Shown one piece after another: positions 54,048 to 62,521 of a stretch of DNA of 64,000 nt. The position numbers and the translations under genes are program-made. The stretch is from Chitinispirillaceae bacterium (GTDB lineage Bacteria; Fibrobacterota; Chitinivibrionia; Chitinivibrionales; Chitinispirillaceae). The notes under the pieces are model-generated. The model was not told the DNA's origin. It searched no databases and saw only the letters and a list, made by a program, of their open reading frames with translations. How positions within the stretch are numbered: the stretch's first letter is position 1; every line of letters starts with the position of its first letter. The stretch covers positions 29,843 through 93,842 of the forward strand of contig JAFGDP010000023.1 in assembly GCA_016932075.1 (NCBI GenBank), read 5' to 3'.

Positions 54048-54290
54048 CCATCTCTTCCTACCCTAGTGTAAAAGCCTGCTTCGCCATTCACGGAACCTGA
54101 GGGCCTCGGTGTTTCTTGGTAACGGCGCACGGCCGTCCGCCTGCCTGCCGTTCTAAGTATGAATCCTTTCATCCTTATAAGGCCTTTAGGCGCTGCCGCT
54201 TCGGCAGACAGGCACTGCGGGGGTAGCGAAGAAAAGCTCGCCTCCCCTATGGGAGGCGAGCTTTTCGAAGCGAGGGGGTGACCACCCCCG
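54048..54290 (+). repeat. Composite hairpin repeat, copy R1
   Basis: A core (54048-54140) contains CGGAACCTGAGG and CTTCGCCATT and matches copies R2 and R3 on the other strand. Then comes a segment bounded by imperfect 12-bp inverted repeats (54139-54150 and 54202-54213) that R2 lacks. A perfect 16-bp hairpin follows (54231-54246 with 54251-54266), then a 6-bp hairpin GGGGGT-GACC-ACCCCC (54274-54289). Confidence 0.75.
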
Positions 54291-54461
54291 ACTGATGCAA
54301 TAGCTGTTATTCTTATTTTATGTATAAGTATCCTTCCTATAATTAATTTATTGAAAAAGATCAAACCAAATACGCCGTTTTCACCACTATATATAGCTGT
54401 CTTGCTTTCAAAACCTTCTTCATCATTCATACCAGTACCTCTTCCGGGAAAGGAACGTGTC

Positions 54462-56291
54462 ATGAACCTTCAACGAACCGGCCTCATGCAATGCGTGGTA
54501 ATCGCCCTCATGCTCTGCTGTTTCATGTCGTGCCAGAAAGCCGGGACCGACCAGGGGGCCAGTGACTTTCCCCGCTCAAAAACCCTGTATATCGGCGGTG
54601 ACCAGTGGGGCGATCCCAATACGTTCAACCCGCTCTGCGACTGGCCGGCGTGGCCGATCCGCGGCAAGGACAACATCATGTACGAGCCGCTCATGACCTA
54701 CAACTCATTGACCGGCGAAATGGAACCGCTGCTCGCGCATTCGCTCGAAAAAACCCCTGACGTGATTTCGGTAATACTTGACAGCCGCGCCAAATGGAGC
54801 GACGGCACGCCGGTGACGGCCGAGGACGTCATCTATACCTTTGACATCGGCAGGCGGTTCAGCAACGCCCCCATGGTCTACGCATCGATCATGGACCTCA
54901 TCTCCAAAGTGACCTCGGAAAAAGTCCCTGACCCGATCACCGGCGGAAAAACCCAGGCGGACAAACTCCATTTCTTCGTAAACAAACAGGAGCGGAACAA
55001 TCCGCTCAGCGTGCTCGACCAGCTGCAGGCCGTGCGCATCGTCCCAAAACATGTCATCGAACCGATGCTTCAAAAGGTCAACAACGACCTGGTCGCGTTT
55101 CAAAAGGAAAAAATGGACAACAATCCCGTGGTCTCGGGCCCGTACACCCTGCACTCCTACTCCGGCGAAAAAATCGTGCTTAAGCGGCGCGACGACTACT
55201 GGGGAAACGACGCGCTCCACGGCGGGAAAAAACCGGCGCCCGAGTACTATATCCATCCGATCTTCAAGTCAAACGACCACTTCAGTATCGCCCTGTCACA
55301 GGGCGACCTCGACGTTTCAATGACGTTCATTCCCCGCATCTGGATGAAGGCGAAAAACAAGGTCGGGACCTGGTATACAAAAGAGCCCTATTACGTTCCG
55401 GGTTGCATTCCCCTGCTGCTCGTCAACTGCACGCGGTATCCCCTGACCGACAAGCGCTTCCGCCGCGCCATGGCGTGCGCGATCAACTACGAGGAGATAA
55501 AGACCCTCGCCATCTCGCGCTATTCGCCGGAGCTCAAACCCGGGCTCATTCTCCCGTTCGGCATGGAAAAACCGTTCTTTTCCGAGGAGGACGCCAAACA
55601 GTACGGCGCGACCTTTGACACGGCCCAGGCGCGCGCGCTGCTTAAGGAGGCCGGTTTTACCTCGGCGTTCGACAAGGAGGGCAACCTGGTCGAGATGAAA
55701 GACGCCAAGGGCGAAAAAATTCCCACCATGGCCATCACGTCCCCGGCCGGCTGGTCGGACTGGGAGGCCATGGTCAAAATAGCGGTCAAGAGCATGCGCG
55801 CGGTCGGCATTGACGTGCGCGAAGGATTCGTGGACGCGAGCCTTTACTGGCAGGCGCTGCCGTTCGGCAATTTCGACCTGTTCATGTACAAACCCGACCC
55901 CGAGGCAACACCGTCCAAACCGTGGTCGAGGCTCGACATCATCATGTCCTCGCGCAACTGGAAGCCCGAGGGCGAGCGCATGAACGAAAACCAGGGCCGG
56001 TACAACAATCCGAAGGGCAAGGACTACAACTCGTCGGTCGACAGCCTGCTCAAGGCGATCCCGCGCATGACCGACCAGGACAAGCTCCTCAATGCGTATC
56101 GCAGGCTCAACGTCATCTTCATGCAGGACCAGCCGGCGCTGCCGCTCGCGTTTCTGCCCGAGCAGTTTTACGAGTTCAGCGTCCGCCACTGGACCAACTT
56201 TGCCACGGAAGACAATCCGTACGCACCGCCGCAGCCGCCGTTTTACGGCACCGGCACGAAAATGCTCTGGGAAATCAAGCCGGCGAAATGA
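54462..56291 (+). CDS. ABC importer solute-binding protein (SBP_bac_5 family)
   Basis: 609 residues from the ATG at 54462, behind AAGGA; the residues before it in the frame are not part of the gene. A signal peptide ends at CCFMSCQKAG, where the Cys after Ser is a probable lipid anchor with a non-ideal lipobox. The mature protein has the family features YEPLMTYNSLTGEMEPLLA, AKWSDGTPVTAEDVIYTF and VVSGPYTLHSYSGEKIVLKRRDDYWG. Family 5 proteins bind peptides, but also cello-oligosaccharides in Thermotoga. Its place opposite a beta-glucan locus favours oligosaccharide; peptide remains possible. Confidence 0.9.
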   Translation: MNLQRTGLMQCVVIALMLCCFMSCQKAGTDQGASDFPRSKTLYIGGDQWGDPNTFNPLCDWPAWPIRGKDNIMYEPLMTYNSLTGEMEPLLAHSLEKTPDVISVILDSRAKWSDGTPVTAEDVIYTFDIGRRFSNAPMVYASIMDLISKVTSEKVPDPITGGKTQADKLHFFVNKQERNNPLSVLDQLQAVRIVPKHVIEPMLQKVNNDLVAFQKEKMDNNPVVSGPYTLHSYSGEKIVLKRRDDYWGNDALHGGKKPAPEYYIHPIFKSNDHFSIALSQGDLDVSMTFIPRIWMKAKNKVGTWYTKEPYYVPGCIPLLLVNCTRYPLTDKRFRRAMACAINYEEIKTLAISRYSPELKPGLILPFGMEKPFFSEEDAKQYGATFDTAQARALLKEAGFTSAFDKEGNLVEMKDAKGEKIPTMAITSPAGWSDWEAMVKIAVKSMRAVGIDVREGFVDASLYWQALPFGNFDLFMYKPDPEATPSKPWSRLDIIMSSRNWKPEGERMNENQGRYNNPKGKDYNSSVDSLLKAIPRMTDQDKLLNAYRRLNVIFMQDQPALPLAFLPEQFYEFSVRHWTNFATEDNPYAPPQPPFYGTGTKMLWEIKPAK

Positions 56292-56303
56292 TAACACCAA
56301 TTA

Positions 56304-56433
56304 TCACCGCGGAGGCGCAGAGGTCGCCGAGATGAGAAAAATGGTCGTTATGGTGAAGAAAACAATTGCGGTCGTTTTCGTGTGCATTTCTCCGTTCTGT
56401 TTTTTCTCTGCGCTCTCCGCGCCTCTGCGGTGA
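56304..56433. repeat. Long inverted repeat inside the ABC importer operon
   Basis: Arms at 56304-56332 and 56405-56433 match at 24 of 29 positions as reverse complements (TCACCGCGGAGGCGCAGAGG type), enclosing about 72 bases. The element fills most of the 155-base gap between the binding-protein and first permease genes. The arm sequence resembles a dispersed repeat known from many unrelated bacterial genomes. Confidence 0.75.
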
Positions 56434-56446
56434 GCCAAGGGATCTC

Positions 56447-57514
56447 ATGCTCAAACAACACCCGACACTACGCTATATCCTGGTCCGCGGAGGGTGGTAT
56501 TTCCTCACCTTCCTCGTGGCCGTTACCATCAATTTTTTCCTGCCGCGGCTCGGGCCTGCCAACCCGGTGGACATCATCCTCGCAAAGGCCGGCGGCGGCA
56601 TGAGCGACAAGGCGACCAAGGAAAAAGAGGAGGCGTACCTCAAGGAGTTCGGCCTTGCCAAAATTGACAAAATGGGCAACGTGGTGCGCGACGAAAAGGG
56701 CATTCCGGTGCGGGCGTCCCTGATCAAACAGTTTCTCAACTACCTGGCCATGTGCCTGCGCGGCGACCTCGGCACCTCGTTTCTCAACTACCCCAAAAAG
56801 GTTGGGGAAATCATCCGCGACGCGCTTCCCTGGACCATCGGGCTCCAGCTTCCGGCCATCGTGCTCGCCTGGTTCGTGGGAAACATCCTGGGCGCGCTGG
56901 CCGCGTACCGTCGCGGCATTTTTGACAAGCTTTTTTTCCCGTTCGCGCTCGGCCTCAACTCTATCCCGTTTTTCGCGTTCGGCATGCTTCTAGTCTACCT
57001 GCTCGGTATCTACTGGCCCGTGTTCCCCGCGATCGGCGGCTACGATCCCGGACTCATACCCGCCTTCTCCTTCACCTTTTTAGGGAGCTTTCTGTATCAC
57101 TATATTCTCCCGTTTTTCTCCATATTCCTGATCCTTGCCGGCGGCCAGGCTATAGGCATGCGCTCCATGTGCATCTACGAGCTCGGCACCGACTACGTCA
57201 AATACGCCAAATACCTCGGCATCACGGAAAACAAGGTGCTGTTCTACATGTTCCGCAACGCCATGCTGCCGCAGCTGACCGGGCTCGCATTATCGCTCGG
57301 TATCATGATCGGCGGCGCGCTCATCACCGAGATGATCTTTTCCTATCCCGGACTCGGCATGGCCGTGCTCACCGCGATCCAGGGCAACGACTATCCCCTG
57401 ATTCAGGGCTGCACCCTGCTCATCACGGTCAGCGTGCTGGTCGCCAACTTCACCGTGGACATCCTGATCGGGTTTCTCGATCCGCGCGTCAAGGCCGGAA
57501 TGGGGGCAAAGTAA
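56447..57514 (+). CDS. ABC importer permease, DppB/OppB type
   Basis: 355 residues from the ATG at 56447 behind AAGGGA. The first membrane helix (about 17-35) carries the motif FFLPRLGPANP typical of DppB. A hydrophilic loop of about 60 residues follows, longer than usual, then five helices with the ABC coupling segment (EYVRYAR-like ELGTDYVKYAKYLGI) and FRNAMLPQLTGL. It pairs with the next permease to form the transmembrane pathway. Confidence 0.93.
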   Translation: MLKQHPTLRYILVRGGWYFLTFLVAVTINFFLPRLGPANPVDIILAKAGGGMSDKATKEKEEAYLKEFGLAKIDKMGNVVRDEKGIPVRASLIKQFLNYLAMCLRGDLGTSFLNYPKKVGEIIRDALPWTIGLQLPAIVLAWFVGNILGALAAYRRGIFDKLFFPFALGLNSIPFFAFGMLLVYLLGIYWPVFPAIGGYDPGLIPAFSFTFLGSFLYHYILPFFSIFLILAGGQAIGMRSMCIYELGTDYVKYAKYLGITENKVLFYMFRNAMLPQLTGLALSLGIMIGGALITEMIFSYPGLGMAVLTAIQGNDYPLIQGCTLLITVSVLVANFTVDILIGFLDPRVKAGMGAK

Positions 57515-57518
57515 TCCC

Positions 57519-58352
57519 ATGAAGATCTTTCTGAACCTGCTCAAGTCCCCCTGGTTTCTGACCGGCATCTCCATTTTTCTCCTGACCATGGGGACTGCGC
57601 TGCTCTTCCCGATGTTTTACTCCATCGATGTAAAAACCGTGAGCGCTCCCATGCTGCCGCCATCTAACGAGCACTGGCTCGGCACCAACCACATGGGCAT
57701 CGACATGGTGTCGCTCCTTATCATGGGGCTGCGCGCATCGCTCTATGTGGGCTTTCTGGCCGGCATCGTGGCCACGATCGCCGGCACCCTGCTCGGCGTG
57801 TACGCCGGGTTCAAGGGCGGGTGGCAGGACGAGCTGATCACGCTGCTCACCAACCTGTTCGTGGTCATCCCGCAGTTCGTGGTCCTGATTCTCATCAGCG
57901 CAAGCCTCCGCGAAGGCCGCTCCCTGACGCTCATCGCCTTTATCATCGCGTTCACGAGCTGGACCTGGAGCGCGCGCGCCGTTCGCGCCCAGTCCGCGAG
58001 CCTCAAGACCCGCGACCATATCGCGCTCGCACGCGTCAACGGCGACGGCACCTGGAGCATCGTGATCAAGCACATTCTGCTCTACCTGCTGTCGTACGTG
58101 TTCATGGTGTTCATCATCCAGACCGCGAGCGGCATCATCTCGGAGTCGTGCATCAGCATGATCGGGCTCGGTCCCTACGACACCGTGTCGCTCGGCACCA
58201 TCCTGAACGACGCCATGCGCAACGAGGCGCTCTCTGACGGCGCCTGGTGGGCGTTCGTGCCTGCCACGATCCTGATTTCGCTTGTCGTGTTCGCCCTGTT
58301 CGTTATCAATACGTCAATGGAAGGCGTGTTCAACCCGCGACTACGTAAGTAG
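57519..58352 (+). CDS. ABC importer permease, DppC/OppC type
   Basis: 277 residues, ATG at 57519, four bases after the previous stop. One N-terminal helix is followed by the DppC motif HWLGTNHMGIDMVSLLIMGLR, five helices and the coupling motif (LKTRDHIALARVNG). The usual segment VKHILLYLL follows. It forms a heterodimer with the preceding permease. Confidence 0.93.
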   Translation: MKIFLNLLKSPWFLTGISIFLLTMGTALLFPMFYSIDVKTVSAPMLPPSNEHWLGTNHMGIDMVSLLIMGLRASLYVGFLAGIVATIAGTLLGVYAGFKGGWQDELITLLTNLFVVIPQFVVLILISASLREGRSLTLIAFIIAFTSWTWSARAVRAQSASLKTRDHIALARVNGDGTWSIVIKHILLYLLSYVFMVFIIQTASGIISESCISMIGLGPYDTVSLGTILNDAMRNEALSDGAWWAFVPATILISLVVFALFVINTSMEGVFNPRLRK

Positions 58353-58377
58353 GAGCGCCAGCGCACATAGGAATGCC

Positions 58378-59352
58378 ATGCAACCGATTTTTGAAGTCGA
58401 CAACCTCTCCCTCCACTACCTGACCCGGTTCGGCGAAAAGATCCACGCCGTGTCCGGCGTCTCTTTCAGCATGGCCCAGGGCGAGGTGCTCGGCATTGCC
58501 GGCGAATCAGGGTGCGGCAAGTCGACCCTGGTCAACGGGTGCATGGGCCTGTTCATCCCGCCGCTCCTGCCGACCTCGGGCGACGTGCGCGTGAACGGCG
58601 AATCCCTCATGAACCGCACCCCTGCCGACATCAGGAAAAACGTACTGGGAAGAAAAGTGGCCATGATCCCGCAGGGCGCGTTCAACTCCCTGAACCCGAC
58701 CCGCAAGATAAAAGACCTGGCAACCGACATGATCGCGAGCCATGAAAAAGGGAGCAACAAAAAGGAGATCTACCAGCGTCTGCGCGATCGGTTCACGCTC
58801 ATCGGCATGGACGCCGACCTGGTGCTCAACTCCTTTCCGATCCAGCTCACGGCAGGCATGCGACAGCGCTCGGTCATCGGCATCTCCACGCTCCTCAACC
58901 CGGCCATGGTGATCGCGGACGAGCCCACCTCGGCCCTGGACGTGACCACGCAGAAATCCGTGATAAAAATGATCTTTGACCTGCTCGATAAAAAAATCTT
59001 CTCCACCATGATCTTCATCACGCACGAACTGCCGCTCCTGCGCCACGTGTCCGACCGGATCGCCATCATGTACGCGGGCGAGTTCGTTGAGCTCGGCACC
59101 ACGCAGCAGATCATCTTTGACCCGCGCCACCCCTATACCAGGGCGCTCATGGGCGCCATGCTCTCGGCCGAGCCTGGCCAGAAGCAGAAAAAACCGGTTG
59201 CCATTGAAGGCGCTCCGCCCAACCTGGCAATGCCGATCCACGGGTGCCGGTTCGCTGACCGCTGCCCAGAGGCGCGGCCCGACTGCAAGGATACCGCGCA
59301 GGAGATCCGCATGGTCGCAGAAAGGCAGGTGCGCTGTGCCTACGCTGTCTGA
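58378..59352 (+). CDS. ABC importer ATPase, DppD/OppD type
   Basis: 324 residues from the ATG at 58378 behind AGGA. Walker A is GESGCGKST, the Q-loop IPQGAFNSLNP, Walker B VIADEPTSALD and the H-loop FITHE. The signature loop is TAGMRQR, shifted from the consensus SGGMRQR by the first residues. The C-terminal oligopeptide-type domain holds four Cys (GCRFADRCPEARPDC and RCAYAV) that in relatives bind an iron-sulfur cluster. It powers uptake together with the next ATPase. Confidence 0.94.
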   Translation: MQPIFEVDNLSLHYLTRFGEKIHAVSGVSFSMAQGEVLGIAGESGCGKSTLVNGCMGLFIPPLLPTSGDVRVNGESLMNRTPADIRKNVLGRKVAMIPQGAFNSLNPTRKIKDLATDMIASHEKGSNKKEIYQRLRDRFTLIGMDADLVLNSFPIQLTAGMRQRSVIGISTLLNPAMVIADEPTSALDVTTQKSVIKMIFDLLDKKIFSTMIFITHELPLLRHVSDRIAIMYAGEFVELGTTQQIIFDPRHPYTRALMGAMLSAEPGQKQKKPVAIEGAPPNLAMPIHGCRFADRCPEARPDCKDTAQEIRMVAERQVRCAYAV

Positions 59353-60127
59353 GACACCCGTTTTTTCCGCAGCAAGCTGCACCTGCGTGTTCGGTCACGG
59401 TAAAAAAGCGGTCGCCGCGGTCGACAACGTGTCCTTTACCATTGCGCCCGAGGAGATCGTGTCGCTTGTCGGCGGCTCGGGTTGCGGCAAGAGCGTGCTC
59501 GCGAAAATCATGCTCGGCCTCATCCGCCCGAGTGCCGGCACCTTTCTCTACTACGGAAAAACCATCGGCAATCCGCGCCTGCACTGGCGCGAGGTGCAGC
59601 CCGTGTTCCAGGACCCGTTCTCCTGCTTCAACCAGTTCTTCACCATCCGGTCCCAGCTCAGGTCCTCGTTCGGCATCATGGCCCAAAAGCCATCGCGCAA
59701 GGAGATGGAGGACCGGGTCGACCAGGCCCTGCTCGCCGTGAACATCAAGCCGCCCGAAATCGAGGGCAAGTACCCGTTCGAGCTCTCCGGCGGCCAGATG
59801 CAGCGCATGCTCCTGGCCCGCATCTTTATCCTCCGTCCACGCGTACTCATCGCCGACGAGCCCACCAGCATGGTTGACGCGTGCGTGCGCGCCAACATCC
59901 TCGATTACCTCATGAAGCTCAAAGCCGAGCTCAAGATGACCATCGTGTTCATCACCCACGACATCGGCCTCGCCTACTACGTGAGCGACCGGCTCTTCAT
60001 CATGCACAAGGGCAACATAGTCGAACAGGGCCCGCCCGACGACGTTACGGGTTCCCCGAAAAGTAAGCACACCGTGCACCTGCTCGACGATATTCCTGAT
60101 ATTCACAAGCAGTGGATTGTAAGATAA
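59336..60127 (+). CDS. ABC importer ATPase, DppF/OppF type
   Basis: 263 residues from a GTG at 59336 that overlaps the end of the previous gene by 17 bases. Walker A is GGSGCGKS, Q-loop VFQDPFSCFNQ, signature LSGGQMQRM, Walker B LIADEPTSMVD and H-loop FITHD. It is shorter than usual at the C-terminus and lacks the Cys-rich oligopeptide extension of its partner. It is the last gene of the importer operon; repeats R2 and R3 follow directly. Confidence 0.93.
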   Translation: MPTLSETPVFSAASCTCVFGHGKKAVAAVDNVSFTIAPEEIVSLVGGSGCGKSVLAKIMLGLIRPSAGTFLYYGKTIGNPRLHWREVQPVFQDPFSCFNQFFTIRSQLRSSFGIMAQKPSRKEMEDRVDQALLAVNIKPPEIEGKYPFELSGGQMQRMLLARIFILRPRVLIADEPTSMVDACVRANILDYLMKLKAELKMTIVFITHDIGLAYYVSDRLFIMHKGNIVEQGPPDDVTGSPKSKHTVHLLDDIPDIHKQWIVR

Positions 60128-60156
60128 GTCAATTGGCTTTTTAATTTATTTATTGG

Positions 60157-60318
60157 TGGGGGAGGACTCCCCCTGGCCTTTCAAACAGGAGCAGTGCTCC
60201 TGTTTGAAAGACACACCCCCTCGATGCGGACAACCGCGAGCCTTTACCAACAAACATCTTGGTCCTCAGGTTCCGTAAATGGCGAAGCTGGCTTTGACAC
60301 TAAGGTGTGAAGAGATGG
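60157..60318 (-). repeat. Composite hairpin repeat, copy R2 (inverted relative to R1)
   Basis: Read on the minus strand, the core (about 60318-60226) matches R1 closely, including CTTCGCCATT and CGGAACCTGAGG. It continues into a 15-bp perfect hairpin (60209-60195 with 60191-60177) and a hairpin GGGGGA-GTCC-TCCCCC (60172-60157). The hairpins stand in the same order and at the same spacing as in R1, but the long stem has a wholly different sequence. Confidence 0.75.
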
Positions 60319-60384
60319 TATTTAGCCTTAGATTTTGGAATTTCAATCCACAATCCGCATTCCGCAATCTACAATTGATAGTCC

Positions 60385-60439
60385 CCTCAGGCCACGTGAA
60401 TAGCGAAGCACACTTTTTCATTATAGTGTGAAGAGATAG
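60385..60439 (-). repeat. Composite repeat, copy R3 (core only)
   Basis: On the minus strand TATCTCTTCACACTATAATG...GTGTGCTTCGCTATTCACG...CCTGAGG follows the R1/R2 core with several changes. The hairpin part is missing; R2 lies about 65 bases away in the same orientation. Confidence 0.6.
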
Positions 60440-60654
60440 CTGATAGCGTTATACATAGGGGAATACATAACCGCCCATGCTGAGCCTGCCTATGGATGAA
60501 AAGTAACTTGATTATTCATTACCATTCTCCCCTTCTCCTTGCGGAGACCGCGAAGCAGAGGCGCCTCGCCAACGGGAAGGGGGATGAGGTCTAAGCGGAA
60601 AATCAAATCAGGCAGGTTTCTTTTGGAAGCAGCAGAAATGGCTGCTACCCCCCC

Positions 60655-61539
60655 TCACACCCGCCGCCGCTTGAAGCTGCTGCCGCTTCCCACGGTAATC
60701 GTATCATAAAATTCGACCAGGTCGCGGGTGCGTATTGGCAGATTTTCATAATTTCGCTTGCGGAACATGATGTATTCGACGGTTTCCTGGTGGTCGGTGT
60801 ATTTGCGGGAGATACAGTGCCGGGTTTTGCGGCTCGCCCGTGTGGTATTGCGGTGGCACTGGTCAAGGTATTCGTTCAGATAATGGGTGAATGCAGCGCA
60901 CATGATTTTAAAACAGATCAGGGCCTGGTTTGTGTTGAACCCGCAGCGGGTGGTCCAGAGCGAGCACAGGTAGCGGCCGCTCAAGGAGCTTTGTTGGGCC
61001 CAGCCGTCTACGGTCTCGGGGTGGTTTTGAAACATGACTGTGAGCGAATGAAGCAGAGCGCTGTTGATGCGCAGACTCTGCATGGGGAACAGCACGCCCC
61101 ATATGGTCTGATTGCACACGCTTAGTACGAACTTCCTGGAGTGCGGAGCGCAGCGCTCCTGCACCAGCACTGCTGCCGCGTCAAAGTCCTTGCATTCCGC
61201 GGTCAATTCGGCAGAGTCTTTTGACAAATACATGACAAACGGAATATGGTCGCCGAACTGTTTGAGCAGGTAGAGCTCGTCTGATTTCATGTCCTTCATG
61301 CCGGATCCGCAGATGCAGCAGTGGACCCGTTTCTGAGCTTTGATGGCTTGTTCAGCGCTTTTGCAAGAATCGCATACGGCAACGCGCACAAGCGGGATCT
61401 GCTCCAGCGCGCGCTCGATCTCCTGGCCAAGCTTCTGGTCGCGCACGGCGACCACGCACACGAATTTTTTAAAGACAAACGAGTAAGGTTGTTCCTGCAA
61501 CGCCAAAAAGCTTCTCCTTCGCAAGCTGGGAAGTAGCAA
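60655..61539 (-). CDS. AraC-like DNA-binding protein with receiver-like N-terminal domain
   Basis: 294 residues from the start at 61539. Residues about 25-130 show the alternating strands and helices of a receiver-like domain (FVCVVAVRDQKLGQEI, VHCCICGSG, HIPFVMYLSKDSAE), but without clear phospho-acceptor acids. Residues about 170-225 resemble an AraC helix-turn-helix (SLSGRYLCSLWTTRCGFNTNQALICFK given in parts). The C-terminus is basic. The protein is divergent, and I give the family with reserve. A terminator-like hairpin lies in its leader at 61607-61647, which may control its expression. Confidence 0.6.
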   Translation of the reverse strand: MLLPSLRRRSFLALQEQPYSFVFKKFVCVVAVRDQKLGQEIERALEQIPLVRVAVCDSCKSAEQAIKAQKRVHCCICGSGMKDMKSDELYLLKQFGDHIPFVMYLSKDSAELTAECKDFDAAAVLVQERCAPHSRKFVLSVCNQTIWGVLFPMQSLRINSALLHSLTVMFQNHPETVDGWAQQSSLSGRYLCSLWTTRCGFNTNQALICFKIMCAAFTHYLNEYLDQCHRNTTRASRKTRHCISRKYTDHQETVEYIMFRKRNYENLPIRTRDLVEFYDTITVGSGSSFKRRRV

Positions 61540-61606
61540 AATAATTGATCGAACGGATCACATTTCCGCTGTTTTTACGTGCACAATCCCATCTTTTTGT
61601 CCCTCT

Positions 61607-61647
61607 AAAAAATTCCCAAATCGGAACAGGTTGTTCTGATCTGGGAA
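61607..61647 (-). terminator. Terminator-like hairpin in the leader of the AraC-like gene
   Basis: Arms 61613-61628 and 61632-61647 (TTCCCAAATCGGAACA against TGTTCTGATCTGGGAA) pair at 14 of 16 positions, with a three-base loop. On the minus strand six T residues follow at once (61612-61607). It ends 68 bases before the start codon at 61539, so attenuation of that gene is possible; as DNA it could also be an operator in the divergent region. Confidence 0.6.
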
Positions 61648-61742
61648 AAAACACGCGCGTAGTCATGAGTAGAACCAGGGCGCAGAGCAACAACAACCAG
61701 TACTGCTCCCTGCAACCAACAACCATTTTCAAAGGAGGCGTT

Positions 61743-62486
61743 ATGCCTATTAAAACCTTTCCTCTTTACCTTCTCACTGCAGGCGAGGCTGCGGCAGCAG
61801 GCCGGCGCATGCATGAGATACTTTCAGGCGTCCCGCAGGACGACCACCATTGTATCGAGCTTCGGCAAATGATCAATAAAGACACTGACGCGGTCGAAGC
61901 AGCGTACAATGAGCCCACGGCCAGCGAGTTTACCGGGCCGATATTGGATTGGGACGGGAAGCGCGACAGCCTTCTGCTTCAGATAAGCAGGGTTCTTCGC
62001 GGCTTGAGCTATGGTTTTGAGCCGACCGTGGCGCAGGCAGCTGAAAAGCTTTACAACCTGTTTGAGAAGCATGCGTTCGGCGCTGCAAACCGGTCCTATG
62101 AGAAGCAGTCAACAACGGTCCATGCCATGTTCGAGGACATCGAGTCCCGCGACATGCAGCAGGCAATCGTTACGACCGGCCTGGAGCAGGCGTTTGCAGA
62201 CCTGCGTACTGCCCAGGATGAGTTTGACCGGCTTGTGCTGCAGCGGATCAAGGATGAAACGTCTGAGCACCGGGAGCCAATCTTGTCAGAACTGGTCAAG
62301 CCGCTTCGCCAGGACCTGTATGACACGCTCAAATACCTGGCAAGCAGGGAGCGTCTCCACCCTGAGCAGTACAAGACAGTGGTGGAACAGGTCAACAACC
62401 TGACCAGCGAGATCACTGCAAAGGCCAGGGCGCGTCAAACCCGTAATAACGGGCATGATGACCAGCCAGAGCAGTCAAACAGCTGA
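61743..62486 (+). CDS. DUF6261-like protein
   Basis: 247 residues from the ATG at 61743, set by a perfect AAAGGAGG site six bases upstream. The protein is helical throughout, with no signal peptide. The beginning (MPIKTFPLYLLTAGE) and the spacing of helices remind me of DUF6261, a family of unknown function found in Bacteroidetes and relatives, often in several copies near mobile or repeat regions. It is divergent from the AraC-like gene and ends at a clear terminator. Confidence 0.6.
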   Translation: MPIKTFPLYLLTAGEAAAAGRRMHEILSGVPQDDHHCIELRQMINKDTDAVEAAYNEPTASEFTGPILDWDGKRDSLLLQISRVLRGLSYGFEPTVAQAAEKLYNLFEKHAFGAANRSYEKQSTTVHAMFEDIESRDMQQAIVTTGLEQAFADLRTAQDEFDRLVLQRIKDETSEHREPILSELVKPLRQDLYDTLKYLASRERLHPEQYKTVVEQVNNLTSEITAKARARQTRNNGHDDQPEQSNS

Positions 62487-62521
62487 AATGCTGGTATTGT
62501 AACAAAGTAATGCGTTGATTT

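Larger units (their letters stand above)
53668..54461. other. 794-base intergenic region filled with repeats
   Basis: This region lies between the divergent porin-like and ABC importer operons. It holds a terminator-like hairpin facing the porin gene (53854-53901), then the forward copy of a composite hairpin repeat (54048-54290). Open frames across it run through palindromes and look non-coding. Confidence 0.7.
60128..60654. other. 527-base intergenic region with inverted repeat copies
   Basis: The region between the importer operon and the convergent AraC-like gene contains copies R2 and R3, a short stretch of simple ATTCCGCAATC-like words (60340-60376) and a decayed GC-rich palindrome (60521-60590, ending GGGATGAGGT like copies A and C). 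No gene was found. Confidence 0.7.

Noticed and set aside
53786..54463. A 225-residue frame across the intergenic repeats
   Set aside because: It runs through palindromes and the composite repeat R1, and its translation has no family features.
54048..60439. Composite transposon carrying the ABC importer
   Set aside because: Inverted copies of R flank the operon, but there is no transposase, target duplication or change of codon use in the genes, so I report repeats and not a mobile element.
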